A stretch of DNA of 64,000 nt from Gyrodactylus bullatarudis (Eukaryota > Platyhelminthes > Monogenea > Gyrodactylidea > Gyrodactylidae), in the NCBI GenBank assembly GCA_012064415.1, contig SSNU01000127.1, positions 699,152-763,151 on the forward strand, given 5' to 3'. Below are positions 50,701 to 61,700 of the stretch, piece by piece. The position numbers and the translations under genes were made by a program. The notes under the pieces are model-generated. The model saw only the letters and a program-made list of their open reading frames with translations, was not told where the DNA came from and did no database searches. Every line of letters begins with the position of its first letter. Positions within the stretch are counted from its first letter, which is position 1.

Positions 50701-53700
50701 TCTTTGATAAGTAAGTAATATAATTTAGTATTTAAACCTAATTGACATGAAGATGAGAATTTACTATTTTTACAAAAAACTCAATATTTTTCTCCGGATT
50801 CAAAGAAAAAAATAATTTTTGAATTCTAAAACGGAATGAGCTAATAGGATGTGGATATTCGAAAAAATTCAATCTGACCAAAATTAGGCCCTTTTTCGAA
50901 TTTCAAAAATGCACCAAGTAAGTTATTCGCTACCTCAATGGCCAAATTCGAATTCTTCTTTCAATGTTGATCCCAAAGATCTGCATTTAACTGCATCAAA
51001 TCATCGATAACGATAAAAATTTTGGGTTCAAAAGTTGAAAAAGTAGAAAATTGGTGCATTTTCGAAATTCGAAAAACGGCCTAATTTTGGTCAGATTGAA
51101 TTTTTTCGGAATTTTTTCGAATATCCACATCTTGTTAGCTCATTCCATTTTAGAATTCAAAAATTATTTTTTTCTTTGAATCCGGAGAAAAATATTGAGT
51201 TTTTTGTAAAAATAGTAAATTCTCATCTTCATGTCAACTAGTTTTAGTTACCAAAGGTGAATGGATACTCATTCAAAAAGTAATGAAATAACATTTAACT
51301 CACTTTTTGTAATCTAACTGGTATAATACTCATATAGATGTCTATCAGAGATTTTATGTAGTTGATGAGTAGATATGGTGTTGGACTCTGTAATAGAAAC
51401 AAGTTTCTTTTGATTAATCCTTGAATATTTTGAACTGAAAGATACTTAAATTCTTTTTTCGCCCCTCATTAGAAAGAGAATTTATCAAGCTAGAAAAAAT
51501 AGGTGTAATTCATAAAGATGAATTTTCACTGATGCCAAGTTACTGATGTTTTAAAAACCTATTTGCTGAAGTCTTGGAATAAAATTGAATAACTTTTTTC
51601 ACTATAAACAATAGCTGTAGATTTCAAATTTGTAATTGCTTGCTCGATATCTCTCATAGCTTAGAAGATAACTAGTTTTAGAGCCAAAAATACCAACTAT
51701 TAACCTCTATTATCTTGATGAGTCGCCTTTAAATTCGGAATCAGCGTAATTATTAAATTTTCTAATTTGTGTGATGAAAAAAATAATTTGGGATATGTAG
51801 GGTTAAAAACCGACCAAACGCCCATTTTTGGCCATGATAAAAATATAATATATTATACTGTATTATTATTTCCATATTTTACCATGAATAATATATATAT
51901 TTTTATGCCTTTCTTGGTCCACCCAATTGCTTACATGATAAATTTATAATCTGATAAGCTGTCTCATTTAATTTGAGTCTTTAATTATAATTAGCAGAGG
52001 ACAATTATTGTCCCTCTTTCTAAATTACATACATTTTATTTATTAGAATATACCTAGAAAATGGAAATCTAAAAAACAATATTTAGCATTAAAGTTTGTA
52101 TATGTAGGAGACTCAAGTAGAGTTGATCTATAACCTTTTCCTGTTCCATGTGAGCTCCATGCATTTGAAAAAGGTAAATTTCGAGTAAAACTAGTATTTA
52201 AGAAATGGTTTATCTTGTTGTTTGTAAGAGAACTCTTGGCTTCATTTCTTCTAATCTTCTCATACAAAAATCTTCGAATGGAATTTAATTTACTATTATT
52301 ATATTGCACAAAGTTCATATAAAGAACTGGAAAAGGTACATAAAATGATAAATACATAACCCTGTTAATAGTTAATAGTGCAGCACCTATACTTACAAAG
52401 GTTACTAGAATTATTTCGTTCTAGCTGCTTAGGTAATATATCCCACAGGAACGTCTTATTTGGTAATGGATTAGCCCATGTCGCTGAATGTTACAGCTTA
52501 CTAATGGATCCCACCGAGACTGGTACGAAAGAAACTCACATAACCTAACCTGTTAATAGTGTTCACGTGTTAGAACTGAGTAAATGACTTGAAAGGTAAA
52601 ATCAAACTGTCTAAAAAATTAGGCTTACATTATCGAGGACGTTTAGAACTTTTTTCAGCCAATATTTGACAATAGATTTTCTATCATTCTTTGAAGGATA
52701 GGAAGAGCAACGAATTACCATCAAGTGCTGAATTAGAACTGCTTCGACACATTCAGGATGCAAGAATTCTCCGATGGCATGGCTGTTGGAGTCCTCTTCG
52801 TCGGATGAAACCTCTTTGTGATTCTTCTGGATGAGTTCCCATAAAAGAGTTAACGATTCATCGCGAAACTTTTGATTTTTAACACCAATTTTACCAATCA
52901 GATTCAAAAGACGAACCCTTGAATGTCGAATTACTGTTGGTTCACTTTCAAGGAATCGTTTCACACCAGTTTCACGTAGAACAGTAGACTCAGAATTTAT
53001 TATTTTCCATTCCTAATAAAAATAAAATTAATTTTTACATTCACTTGAAAAACATTTTACACTCGTCTTTGAAATGCCTTGGCGAATTAAGGATAAAAGC
53101 AATGTTTCAGAAGAAAAAAAACTAGTGACACTATAAAAATATTTTCAGTCAAAGTTGGCTATGGCTGTAGTAGTCGTAATTGGTTTGGATACAGATGGAA
53201 ATCAGTCTGGCTTTTTTTCAACTTCCAAAAATAAACATCCCAATTTGAGAAAAATAAGAAAATTATCGTAATGATAATTACTTTTAGAATCGAATAAAGG
53301 GTGGATAATATGATTCAAAAAGGAATAGATTTCAATGTGAATTTAATTGAGATACTCTGTACACTACATTGTATTACATAGTAGTAAAATTACTATGCTA
53401 TATTTCCACTATTATTTAGATTCTATTTATAATAATAAAAGTTTTCATATACCAGACAGATATGAAGAGAGAGTAAGAACAGATTTAGTTTTATATTCTA
53501 CATGTGTATTGTCCAACATTCTGACTTGGTTTTATTATTACTCAAATAAACGACACACGTGTATCAGTGTCTATAAAAGGGAGATTCGTTTTAGACGCGA
53601 ATTATTGAAATTATTTTCTCGTTCTGATTGAGTCATTCATGTTCAAGATTCCTATGATAGCAATACTCTTGGCTAGCTTTAGTCTATCATCAATAACCTC

Positions 53701-55937
53701 GTTTAATAAGTGTAATGGAAAGCTAATTAGTGACCAGTACAATATACAAGGTCTCGATGCCGATGAGTTGTGTCCATCTCGTAAAAGTGATGAAAGATTT
53801 ACAAATCCTATTATCGGCTTTAGTAACAGACCATATTTTCAGTGGTATTGAAAACAGAAAAAAATTTAAATTGTTCCTCGGTATATTCTTCAGACAAGTC
53901 TCGGAAATTCATAAAATAAAAGATTATTTTAAATAGAAAATGAATTTTCTCATTGAATCCCTCTAAACTCTCAAAATTTGAATTAGTTTTAAATCCAGGG
54001 GAGATCTAAACCAACCTTTTTGATCAGACAATAGAGATGAAGGAGTAGAATTTTGGAAAATTCCTTTTCACATCCAATTGAAGCGAACAGGTCAACAATG
54101 TTTTCATTTAAATTTGCTGCCTTGTTATTTTGACAATTCCAGATCTGAGTTATGTCAGTTGTTAGCAAATGATTCCCAAAAAGGATCATTAATCTCTTGA
54201 ATTTGGCCAAGAAGGAAGAATTGTCCAGATTATCTAAAATTAATGAAATAAAGTTTAACCCTTGAATGACAGGTAGAGAAATTACAGGTTGAAAAAAGAA
54301 AAAATATTGTCTAAAAATGTGATGTGAAAGTGATTGGGATCAGTATATAACCCCCATTTATCATTCAAGGGTTAAAAATTACTTGTCAGTTTAGTGAGGA
54401 CTCCATCATCTCGAATCCATTCGATGATACTTTCAAGATTTAGTGAATCAGAAATGTTAGGATTCTTGGCGAGAAGCAATTCCTCATTTAGATGATCCAA
54501 AGTTTCCATCATTAAATGAAATTTTGTACCACCAGGAGAGAACAAACAGTTGCCAATTATTGAAATGTGAATCTTTTCCAGATATTTACGATTAGTCATA
54601 ACATCGATACCTTTCCAGGGTGGATTAATTTCATTAAAATTTGGTTCATGTACAAAGGTGGTTGATGAATAGGATTTTGGAGATTCTGAATATTCCTAAT
54701 AATAAATAATGTTTGAATTTATGATTGATAATTTGAAAATATTTAACTCACTAGAGTACCTGGGGAAAAGAAAGTTTCCGATTCCTTTTCATTAATAATA
54801 ATTTTGTAACGATCAACGAATTTCCTTGAAATTTTGCATAAGGAAAACAATTCATTGATGTTACTTGAAAATGCTTCGCATGAAAGATTAGATAGAAGCC
54901 AAATAATTCTTTGAATTGGCTGAGAAAAGAATAAAAGTAAGTTCAAGTCTGTCAAATGTCCCAGACAATGTGAGAAGGGTTTAATGAAGTTATTCAAAAG
55001 TTCAAGATCATACTTTTGATTTAGCATTAAAATTTTTAAGCTATAAAAGCCATGACAGATGCCAAAGTAGTTTATCAAGTTAACCAGGTAAAAGTTTTTT
55101 ACATCTTCTCTCATTTCAGCAAAATAGCAACTGAAACATTCGATGCTGGCATTAAAGTTGAGATCATTAGCCATAGATGTAATGACTTCTTTTGAATTGT
55201 TTGTCCAATCGTTAAAAGAATCGCTAAAAATAACTATATATAGATTTACCTCAAAAAACCTGTATTAGAAGAGCGTTCTCGACAATTTGTATGAAAAACT
55301 GATTCAGAATTGAATATTTTTGCGAGTGACTTTAAAGATAAATTCAATAGTTCAACTCGTAATTCCTGTCTCATGTTCTCTTTAGAAACACAATTTTCAA
55401 TGATTAACGAATAAACTTTAATTGTAAGCTCGAGCATGTTGTGTACACCTTCGTGAACTTTAGCAGACCAACTTGATACTGCTGATGAATTCATTAGTTT
55501 CTCGACAGCAATCGAAAGATCTTTACTGATGAAATTATGGAATAGGTCATAATCAGGATTATTAAAGAAATCTTCTCCCTCAAAGAATTGTATAGACTTT
55601 ATCAATAATTTTGCAAAACATTTCGAGCGCAAGTATGGGATTTCCCATTGATCAGCATTTAATAAGACATTAAAGCTTTCCAAATCTTGTCTGAATTCAG
55701 ATAAATCATCTTCAGTTCTCAAATCCTCTTGTTCATTTTGGATTTCAGGATCGTTATCAGTCTAGATTATTAAAAATGTAAAATAGAATTTACCAATTTA
55801 GTAAAATAATCTTCTTGGTGACTTAAGAGTAAAGAAACTGCATCATTTAGATCATTTCTGACTGATTTTAGTACACTTTTAATAACTTTCTCATCTTTAA
55901 AACCAAGACTTTTAATCTTATCGATGTTATCATCCAT
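35712..55937 (-). CDS. USP24: USP24-type ubiquitin carboxyl-terminal hydrolase
   Basis: A gene of about 20 kb with more than 25 exons. It starts at ATG 55935-55937 with a UBA domain ([13 protein letters not shown], then [12 protein letters not shown]) and ends at TAG 35712-35714. N-terminal blocks match USP24: [12 protein letters not shown] plus [19 protein letters not shown] (55.2-55.7 kb), [18 protein letters not shown] (54.7-55.2 kb) and [12 protein letters not shown] (52.6-53.0 kb). Clear coding blocks follow at 50307-50624, 49811-49993, 48631-49416, 48274-48561, 47229-47897, 46082-46408, 45377-45721, 44586-45044, 43867-44148 and 43204-43854, then the peptidase core down to 39981. C-terminal helical exons lie at 38735-39052, 38214-38441, 36562-36930, 36258-36479 and 35712-35954. 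Known role: removing ubiquitin from target proteins. The closest alternative is USP9X/fat facets; the UBA favours USP24. Not every exon border was resolved. Confidence 0.85.
39161..39893. repeat. Fold-back (MITE-like) element, family 1, full copy
   Basis: Two arms of about 280 nt (39161-39440 and about 39600-39893) are inverted copies. From the outside inward they carry a gttgatatgaagttgggaat tip, a gatttttacagaaatctcga block, ggcaacatgattaagattct, atggccat, the palindromic ttggcgccaa and a gttgatcaaaagagttttt block around a loop of about 160 nt. The element lies inside an intron of the USP24-type gene. It has no coding capacity. Confidence 0.9.
41190..41440. repeat. Family-1 fold-back arm
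   Basis: Begins with the gatatgaagttgggaatct tip and continues with the gaattcgaatatgttaaaga and gcctactttcaccat blocks seen in other family-1 copies. It lies in a USP24-type gene intron inside the catalytic region. Confidence 0.6.
42900..43215. repeat. Fold-back (MITE-like) element, family 2
   Basis: The left end (caataaatattgttaaaag, then gatttaattggaatgtaac) and the right end (tccgattaaatgtactttta, then gatatttattg) are inverted copies of each other and of the ends at 400-862. The tttttccaaagtgtcttcca block and its reverse are the inner part of the arms. It lies in the intron just before the exon holding the catalytic Cys; its right end touches the 43204 exon boundary. Confidence 0.75.
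46780..47018. repeat. Family-1 fold-back arm
   Basis: Matches the left arm of the 39161-39893 element from the gttggttgatataagttggg tip through ttggcgccaa to gttgatcgaaagaggttttt. The second arm is absent. It abuts the 53-nt dispersed repeat at 47021. Confidence 0.75.
47021..47073 (-). repeat. 53-nt dispersed repeat, copy 1
   Basis: The reverse complement of this stretch matches 52432-52484 at 49 of 53 positions. Core: gcgacatgggctaatccatt. Both copies lie in introns of the USP24-type gene. Confidence 0.85.
50738..51245. repeat. Large fold-back element in a USP24-type gene intron
   Basis: Two arms of about 190 nt, 50738-50930 and about 51055-51245, are near-perfect inverted copies. Outer tip: gacatgaagatgagaattta. 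Inner parts share attctccggattcaaag-like and ggaatgagctaa blocks and end in aaatgcaccaa. The same aaaatgcaccaagt block occurs at about 8815-8830. The tip is related to family 1 but the inner arm differs, so I treat it as a third family. Confidence 0.9.
51250..52610 (-). other. Intron region of the USP24-type gene
   Basis: Apart from short possible exon sequence at 51300-51390, no coding block is clear. A minus-strand frame at 52043-52357 has no recognised similarity. A direct repeat of a cctgttaatagt unit at about 52363 and 52550 brackets the second copy of the 53-nt repeat. Confidence 0.4.
52432..52484 (+). repeat. 53-nt dispersed repeat, copy 2
   Basis: Inverted relative to the copy at 47021-47073, with four mismatches. 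It is bracketed about 65 nt away on each side by direct repeats of cctgttaatagt, which suggests it belongs to a short inserted element of about 190 nt. Confidence 0.85.
53572..53579 (+). promoter_or_regulatory. TATA box of the nested gene
   Basis: TATAAAAG, followed by a G-containing stretch, lies 59 nt before the ATG at 53639. A transcript starting about 30 nt downstream would have a leader of roughly 30-35 nt. Confidence 0.45.
53639..53851 (+). CDS. Putative small secreted peptide, nested in a USP24-type intron
   Basis: 70-aa frame on the strand opposite the host gene, inside the intron between the host exons at about 53.0 and 54.0 kb. The N-terminus [18 protein letters not shown] has the charged-hydrophobic-polar order of a signal peptide, with cleavage plausible near residue 20-22. 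The mature part of about 48 residues has two cysteines (NKCNGK and ELCPSRK), acidic and aromatic residues, and ends RPYFQWY. A TATA box at 53572 precedes it. The family is not recognised. The frame at 53347-53631 just upstream overlaps the TATA box and is less convincing. A splice near the 3' end (a gtattg after cag tg) could change the C-terminus. A chance frame cannot be excluded. Confidence 0.4.
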   Translation: MFKIPMIAILLASFSLSSITSFNKCNGKLISDQYNIQGLDADELCPSRKSDERFTNPIIGFSNRPYFQWY

Positions 55938-56065
55938 ATAAACTGATTAATCCATTTTTCTGAAAAAATTAAAAATCAAATATTTGCCAGAGTTTTAACT
56001 ATACTGAGATTGTGATTTTAGTTGTTTAAATATTAGTTCCATTCAAGTCGTTAACATGTTAGATA
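55938..56065. promoter_or_regulatory. Shared divergent promoter region
   Basis: 128 bp between the start codons of the USP24-type gene (-) and eIF3b (+). No TATA box is apparent. An out-of-frame ATG at 56056, upstream of the eIF3b start, opens a 17-codon frame that overlaps it. Confidence 0.55.
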
Positions 56066-58503
56066 ATGCCCCCCAGATTAATTATGAACAAGAAAAAAGT
56101 AATGTCTAAACAATTAATTTTTCAAGATAAGCTAAATCATATACAGAATCAGAAGCCAGAACTTGTAGATTATACACTTTCCACAATTATCGTTGATGGA
56201 TGTCCTATTACAGGTCCAGAAAAATTTGATCAGTTATTGAATTTGCTTCTCAAAAATTTTAGTCAATTCGGAAAAATTATTTCCCATCACTTTCCAACGG
56301 ATAAAGGGAAAACTATAGGATATATTTATCTGACTTATGATCTAGTTAAAGCTGCCAAAAAAGCTGTGACGTCTATGAATGGAGTTAATTTAGACAAAAA
56401 TCATACTTTTAAATGTTGTCTTTTCTCTGATTTTGATGGTATTGTAAATGTGAAGGAAGAGTGGACAGAGCCCAAGGTAGAACATTTCAAGTATCAGCCA
56501 ACTCTAAAGAATTGGCTCCAAAATGAATTGGCTAGAGATCAATTTTTCACTCTACAGGTTGGTTCAAATTTCTATTAGTTTAAATTCTCTTTATAAACAT
56601 TCTAATTAAATATAGGATGGTAGTTTGACGGGCACAATTTATTGGTTCAATACCTCTGAGCCAACAGTTGTCAAAAACAAAGAAAAATGGACCAATAATG
56701 TTCTCGTTTGGTCACCTCAAGGTGTTTACTTGGCCAGTATGCAAGACAAAAAAGTAACCTTGTCTGGTGGCGATGATTTTGAAGTCCTTGCTAGGTTTGT
56801 ACATCCTGGTGTCAACATGCTGGATTTTTCACCAAAGGAAAATTTTTTGATCACCGCCAGTCTCTCTCAAGCTTACGATCCATCACAGAAGGTTCCTCTT
56901 TATGATTTTACTATTTGGGAAATTAGAAAAATGGTCGAAAGACGTAGTTTCACTCTCCCTTCGCTCCGCTGGCCTGCTTTTAAATGGTCCCATGATGACA
57001 AATATGTTGGTTGCGTTCGTGAGGGTGGAGTTTACATTTACGAAACAAAAACCTTTAAATTACTCAACAAAACTGCGATCAAGGTAGCCAACTCAAATAT
57101 TTCTGATTTTGCCTGGTCTCCAACTGACAACGTTTTGAGTTACTGGGTCCCTGAGGGAGAAAATATTCCTGCACGTGTGGTTCTTATCGACATTCCATCC
57201 TTCAAGGAGTTGTGTTCAAAGAATCTCTTTAATGTCAATGAAATTACTCTCATTTGGCAACAATCTGGCGATTATCTTGCCATCCAAGGTCATAGGTATA
57301 CCAAGAAGAAGTTGGATGCCGACAAACAGTTCAAGTATTATGTGAGTATTTTTGATGATATATTTTTGTTGATCGATCCATTTTAAGGAGTTTAAAGCAA
57401 AAATGTTTAATTTTACACTCCCTCATTATTATTATCTTACCAAGGGTCTCTACTTGAACTTTGATATTGTGAGAATGCGTGAGAAGGAATATCCTGTGGA
57501 CTCTATTACAATCAAAGATTCAACTATTTCCTGCTTCCAATGGGAACCTGTGGGCAATAAATTTGCATACTTTTCTACACATTCCACAACAAACGTTTTG
57601 GCTATCCACATTTCTCAAGTCTCAAAGAATGACAAGATTAAAGAGATTGGTAAAATTGAAAAGCCAAATGGTCGTTTCAATGAACTCAAATGGTCACCAA
57701 AGGGTAACATTCTCGTTGTTGCTCAAACCAAAACGTGAGTACTACAAAAATAGATTTTTAAATTTAATTTTATTTAAATACTTTAATTTGAAAATTGATT
57801 CAATCAATTAAAATTCTTTCTAGGGTTGATGGAAAAATCGAATTTATCGATGCCAATGAATGTGAATGCATCAAAGAATGCAATCATCCTATGGTCAACG
57901 AACTGGTTTGGGATCCCACCGGTCGATATCTAGCGTCTGCTGTGCTCTTTGGATCTCAAAAAACTGATAACGCCATAATTTTCTGGACCAATAATGGAAA
58001 GCAGCTCCACAAACTTCCAATGAATCAACTTAAATTCTTCCGTTGGAGACCCAGACCCCCAACATGTCTCACTCAAGATCAAATCAATGTACGCTTTTTC
58101 ATTCTCTTGATATTTTCTTCACATCCTTTATTCATTCATTCTTTTAGAATACGAAAAAGAATCTCGGCAAGCTTGTCGCCAAATTTGAAAATGAAGACAA
58201 AATGTTGGCTTCCTCTACGACAAGAAAGATTCTTGAAAAGCGAAAGAACCTCTCTGAGAGATTCAATAAGTGGCGCACAGACCTTGAAAGTAGACTCAGA
58301 GAAGAAACGCAAAAGAATGGTATCAAAGAGAAAGGTAACTAAAAATATTCTCTTTATCACGTACCTACTCACTAGTATATAATACATATATAAATATATA
58401 TTTTTCCTTTTCAGCTGAGAGTGAAGATGAAATGTTGGAGACAATTGTTCAAGTGCTGGTAGAGAAACACAAGGAACCATATAAAGAAGGAAAAGATCAG
58501 TAA
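56066..58503 (+). CDS. eIF3b: Eukaryotic translation initiation factor 3 subunit B
   Basis: Six exons (56066-56557, 56616-57341, 57445-57734, 57824-58088, 58148-58334, 58415-58503) give 682 aa, shorter than the human protein mainly at the acidic N-terminus. Order: RRM (STIIVDGCPI, then FGKIISHHFP and GYIYLTY), the linker LKNWLQNELARDQF, and a WD40-type propeller with VLVWSPQGVYLASM, PAFKWSHDDKYV, DFAWSPTDNVLSYWVPE and VWDPTGRYLASAV. The hallmark RWRPRPPT and a C-terminal charged helix (TRKILEKRKNLSERFNKW) complete the family pattern. Known role: scaffold subunit of eIF3 that binds eIF3a, g, i and j on the 40S subunit. The second intron uses a caag acceptor. It is divergent from the USP24-type gene (128 bp) and convergent with the PLAT gene (255 bp). 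Confidence 0.96.
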
Positions 58504-58758
58504 TTATAAATTTACGTATTCAAGTTACTACGATAATAATAAGAATAATGATTGTGGTACATTTATGTATACTTTTAATAATACATTTTTAAATGTCTCA
58601 TCATTATTATTATTCAAAGTATATCATCATTACAAACATGTTCAATCAAAATTTCTATTCTAGTATCTTTTCTCTTGCTAATTTTACTTCATTTTGAATG
58701 AATACAAAATTTTCAAAATCTCCAAATACATTTTTCTTTTTCTTCCTGAGTTTATGGA

Positions 58759-61700
58759 TCACGAGTCATGATCTCTAGCCCTCTTTATTGCCTTATCTAC
58801 AGCCTCTTCAATGAGGTTTAGCGCTGAAAATAATGATAATAATAGATTTAAAAGTTACCTTTACCATTTATTGGCTTGGATTTGGGCTCTTTAGCCAGAA
58901 GATGAGAACTGTCTGAGCTGTAACTGGTAACTGAGAAACATTCACTATTCTCAGTTGTTATTTGAATTCCAATGTCTGGATTTCGTATTGGTGACTTGAG
59001 AATTATGTCCTGAAGAACATTTACACCCATCATTGGAATGAATCTAAAAAATTTCTCGCTCATAACAAGAATGTGAAACATGTCAATAGATTTGGCATTT
59101 AATTCCAATCAAGAATTCTTATGATTCTAAAAAGATTGATTTCTTCTTGAAATAAAGGTTCTTGAATAATAAAAAACTACTTGCAAGCTACCATCTTGTA
59201 GGCGATATTTCATTAGAGATCATTAATAAAGATTATGACTCAGTTAAAAGAGAGTTTGTATGAAACATTTCTTTTCACACCCAAGAGAAATATTCGAAAT
59301 TAAAGAAATACGCAATAATTTTTATGCTTGCAAAAGAGACAGAATCACAGGCCTCATTTCAACAAAAGAGCATAAATCTTTCGTAACATGTGCGAGATTA
59401 CTCAAGATCACATTTTTTCTGTTTTTCATTAGACTAATAATTTTGAGAATAAGCTTAGTCTTTTATTTGTGTTACTTTTTGCAATTTCTAATCAGAAAAT
59501 AAAAATATTAGAAAAAATTTTAATCTTTGACCTTGTTATGTCTTCCCATACATATTTATTACGCTTTCATTATTTTGAAAAAAATAAATCTTGCATTCAA
59601 TTCAGTAGGTCTTATCTTTTGCAATCATGTAGAATTTACATTGCAGATAGCTGATAATTTCTGGGGTTATTAAAAGCAATCTTTATGTTGCTAGTATTAA
59701 TTAAAAATTTTGCACGTTTCTTTAAAATTCAAATGTCTAGGATACATGTTATTCATGTATATTAAAACACATGATGATGTTTTCTGTGTAGAGGAAAGAA
59801 ATCTGGTTGAAATTCATTCATGTTCAATATACTAAGAATTTCTTGAAGGTTTTAAATCAATACAATAAACTTTTTGCATCTCTCTGATGGCATAAAAGAT
59901 GCATAGCTGCTACAAGTTCGTCTATCAACAAACATCCCTTATTCAAATATCAATGTGTTTTCCATTCAGGAGTTTATCTTACCCACTGAAAAATATTTAA
60001 AAGAAACCAATTCAAAAATGCAAATACAATAAATTTCATTAACTAACAGTAAAATAATTGATTACAAAATTAAAAATATGAAATTCAAATGTTTAAAACG
60101 TTTCAGTCCTTAACTTTTTCATTTACATACTAATATCAGGATTAACGCATTTCTTTCTTCTTATAAAAAATTTTTTAAAGCTGCTTTTTAATGTGTTTTT
60201 TTCAGCTGGAAAAAAGTTTATAAAATTGGACTACCGATTAAAAAGATTAGAAAGAAAATTTCTAATGAATCTGAATGCTTTTTACTAAAAACTTACATTT
60301 TTTCCTCAAACACAACTGAATTTATAAGACCCAACTTGGCATTTTTCTTGTCAATGGAAATTCTTTTAATAGTGATACCGTATCTTTGTTTATGATGAAA
60401 ATCAAAATTTTCTCCAGGTCCAATTATGACTGAAGTTATCTCTCCCAGGTCAATTGCATTAATGTCAACTTCACAAATGATTCTATCCTTTGATGAAGTA
60501 TTTGTTTCTTCGAATAGATTAGAAAGTTGCATCAAGATTCGTCTCCCACAATCACAGATATGGCCAATAATAACGAAATAGGGATAAATCACACAATCTT
60601 TTTCATTTACACTGTCGGCTATCAGGTCCTTATGGATATTTATTTCCAATTTTACATGATATGTAATCATGAGAGACTTGACAGTATCAACACCCAATGG
60701 GGATTGCTCATGAGATATTTGGGAGCTCGTGTTAGAGAAGAAGAATGTGACATCTTTAAAATCGAAGAATATTCTGGTCTCATCGACAAGATTCTCTAGG
60801 AAAACCTAAATAAAATAGAGAACTATAGTATTAAATCATCATGGTCTTATAACTAATCAAAAATATCGATCATACAGTGCTTATTAAAACATTACAGAAA
60901 AATAAAAATTGTTATGGGTTGATTGCAACCGATTGATTTAACTGAGTGATAAACAGTGTTTGAAATTCTCAAAGAATCAAATGAAGAGCTTGTATGAATA
61001 AATGAAAAAATTACTGTGTTCAATATTACAAGTTCATTATTGGACCTATTCAATCAGCAATTAATGTCCATGATTTAAAACTCTAACATTTTTCAAATAA
61101 AAAATCAATTTTGATTTTCAACTACAGATGAAGATTTGAATACTTTTATTCTTCAGACGAATGTTGGTTGATATGTCTTGATATTGAAAAGCTTCTTTTA
61201 ACCGCCAATAAAATCAATATAAGTTTTAAGCTCAACGTTAAAAAAATGGGGATTTGGCGCCAGATTAGAAAATTAACATTTTTTCTTCAAATGGTAAAAT
61301 TAGGCAAAATGATATGGATTTCTTTAACATGTTTGAATTATTGATGAAAAAATTGAGTTTTTTCAAATGTGAGTAAGCTTAGGGGAAAATTATTATTGTC
61401 TTATAATTTAGTAATTACCTTTTCAAATTTCCAGTTTATATCTTTGAGCTTTTTTGTTGTTGAGACTTCTAAGCGAATTTTGTATATTGGCCTATAATCC
61501 GGTAGTTTTACCTGAGAATAAATTGAAATAAAATAAGTTACATACGATGTAATCGGTTGGTATTCTCGACTCTTCATCAATTTCATCAATAACTATTGGG
61601 CCGGAATTGCTTTCCTTATTGTAAATGAACAGTATAATGTTTGTATTTTCAACTGGACACGAATTTCTGAACGATACCTTCCAGTCATCTTCTTTAAAAT

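Noticed and set aside
52043..52357. Minus-strand 104-codon frame.
   Set aside because: No similarity to the USP24-type protein, no splice partner, and it lies beside a repeat cluster.
35712..55937. USP9X (fat facets) as the name for the large deubiquitinase.
   Set aside because: The catalytic core would fit either, but the N-terminal UBA and several N-terminal blocks agree with USP24. Kept as the main alternative.
59260..59654. Two short plus-strand frames with hydrophobic stretches.
   Set aside because: They lie in a PLAT-gene intron, lack a promoter or homologue, and read low-complexity A+T codons.
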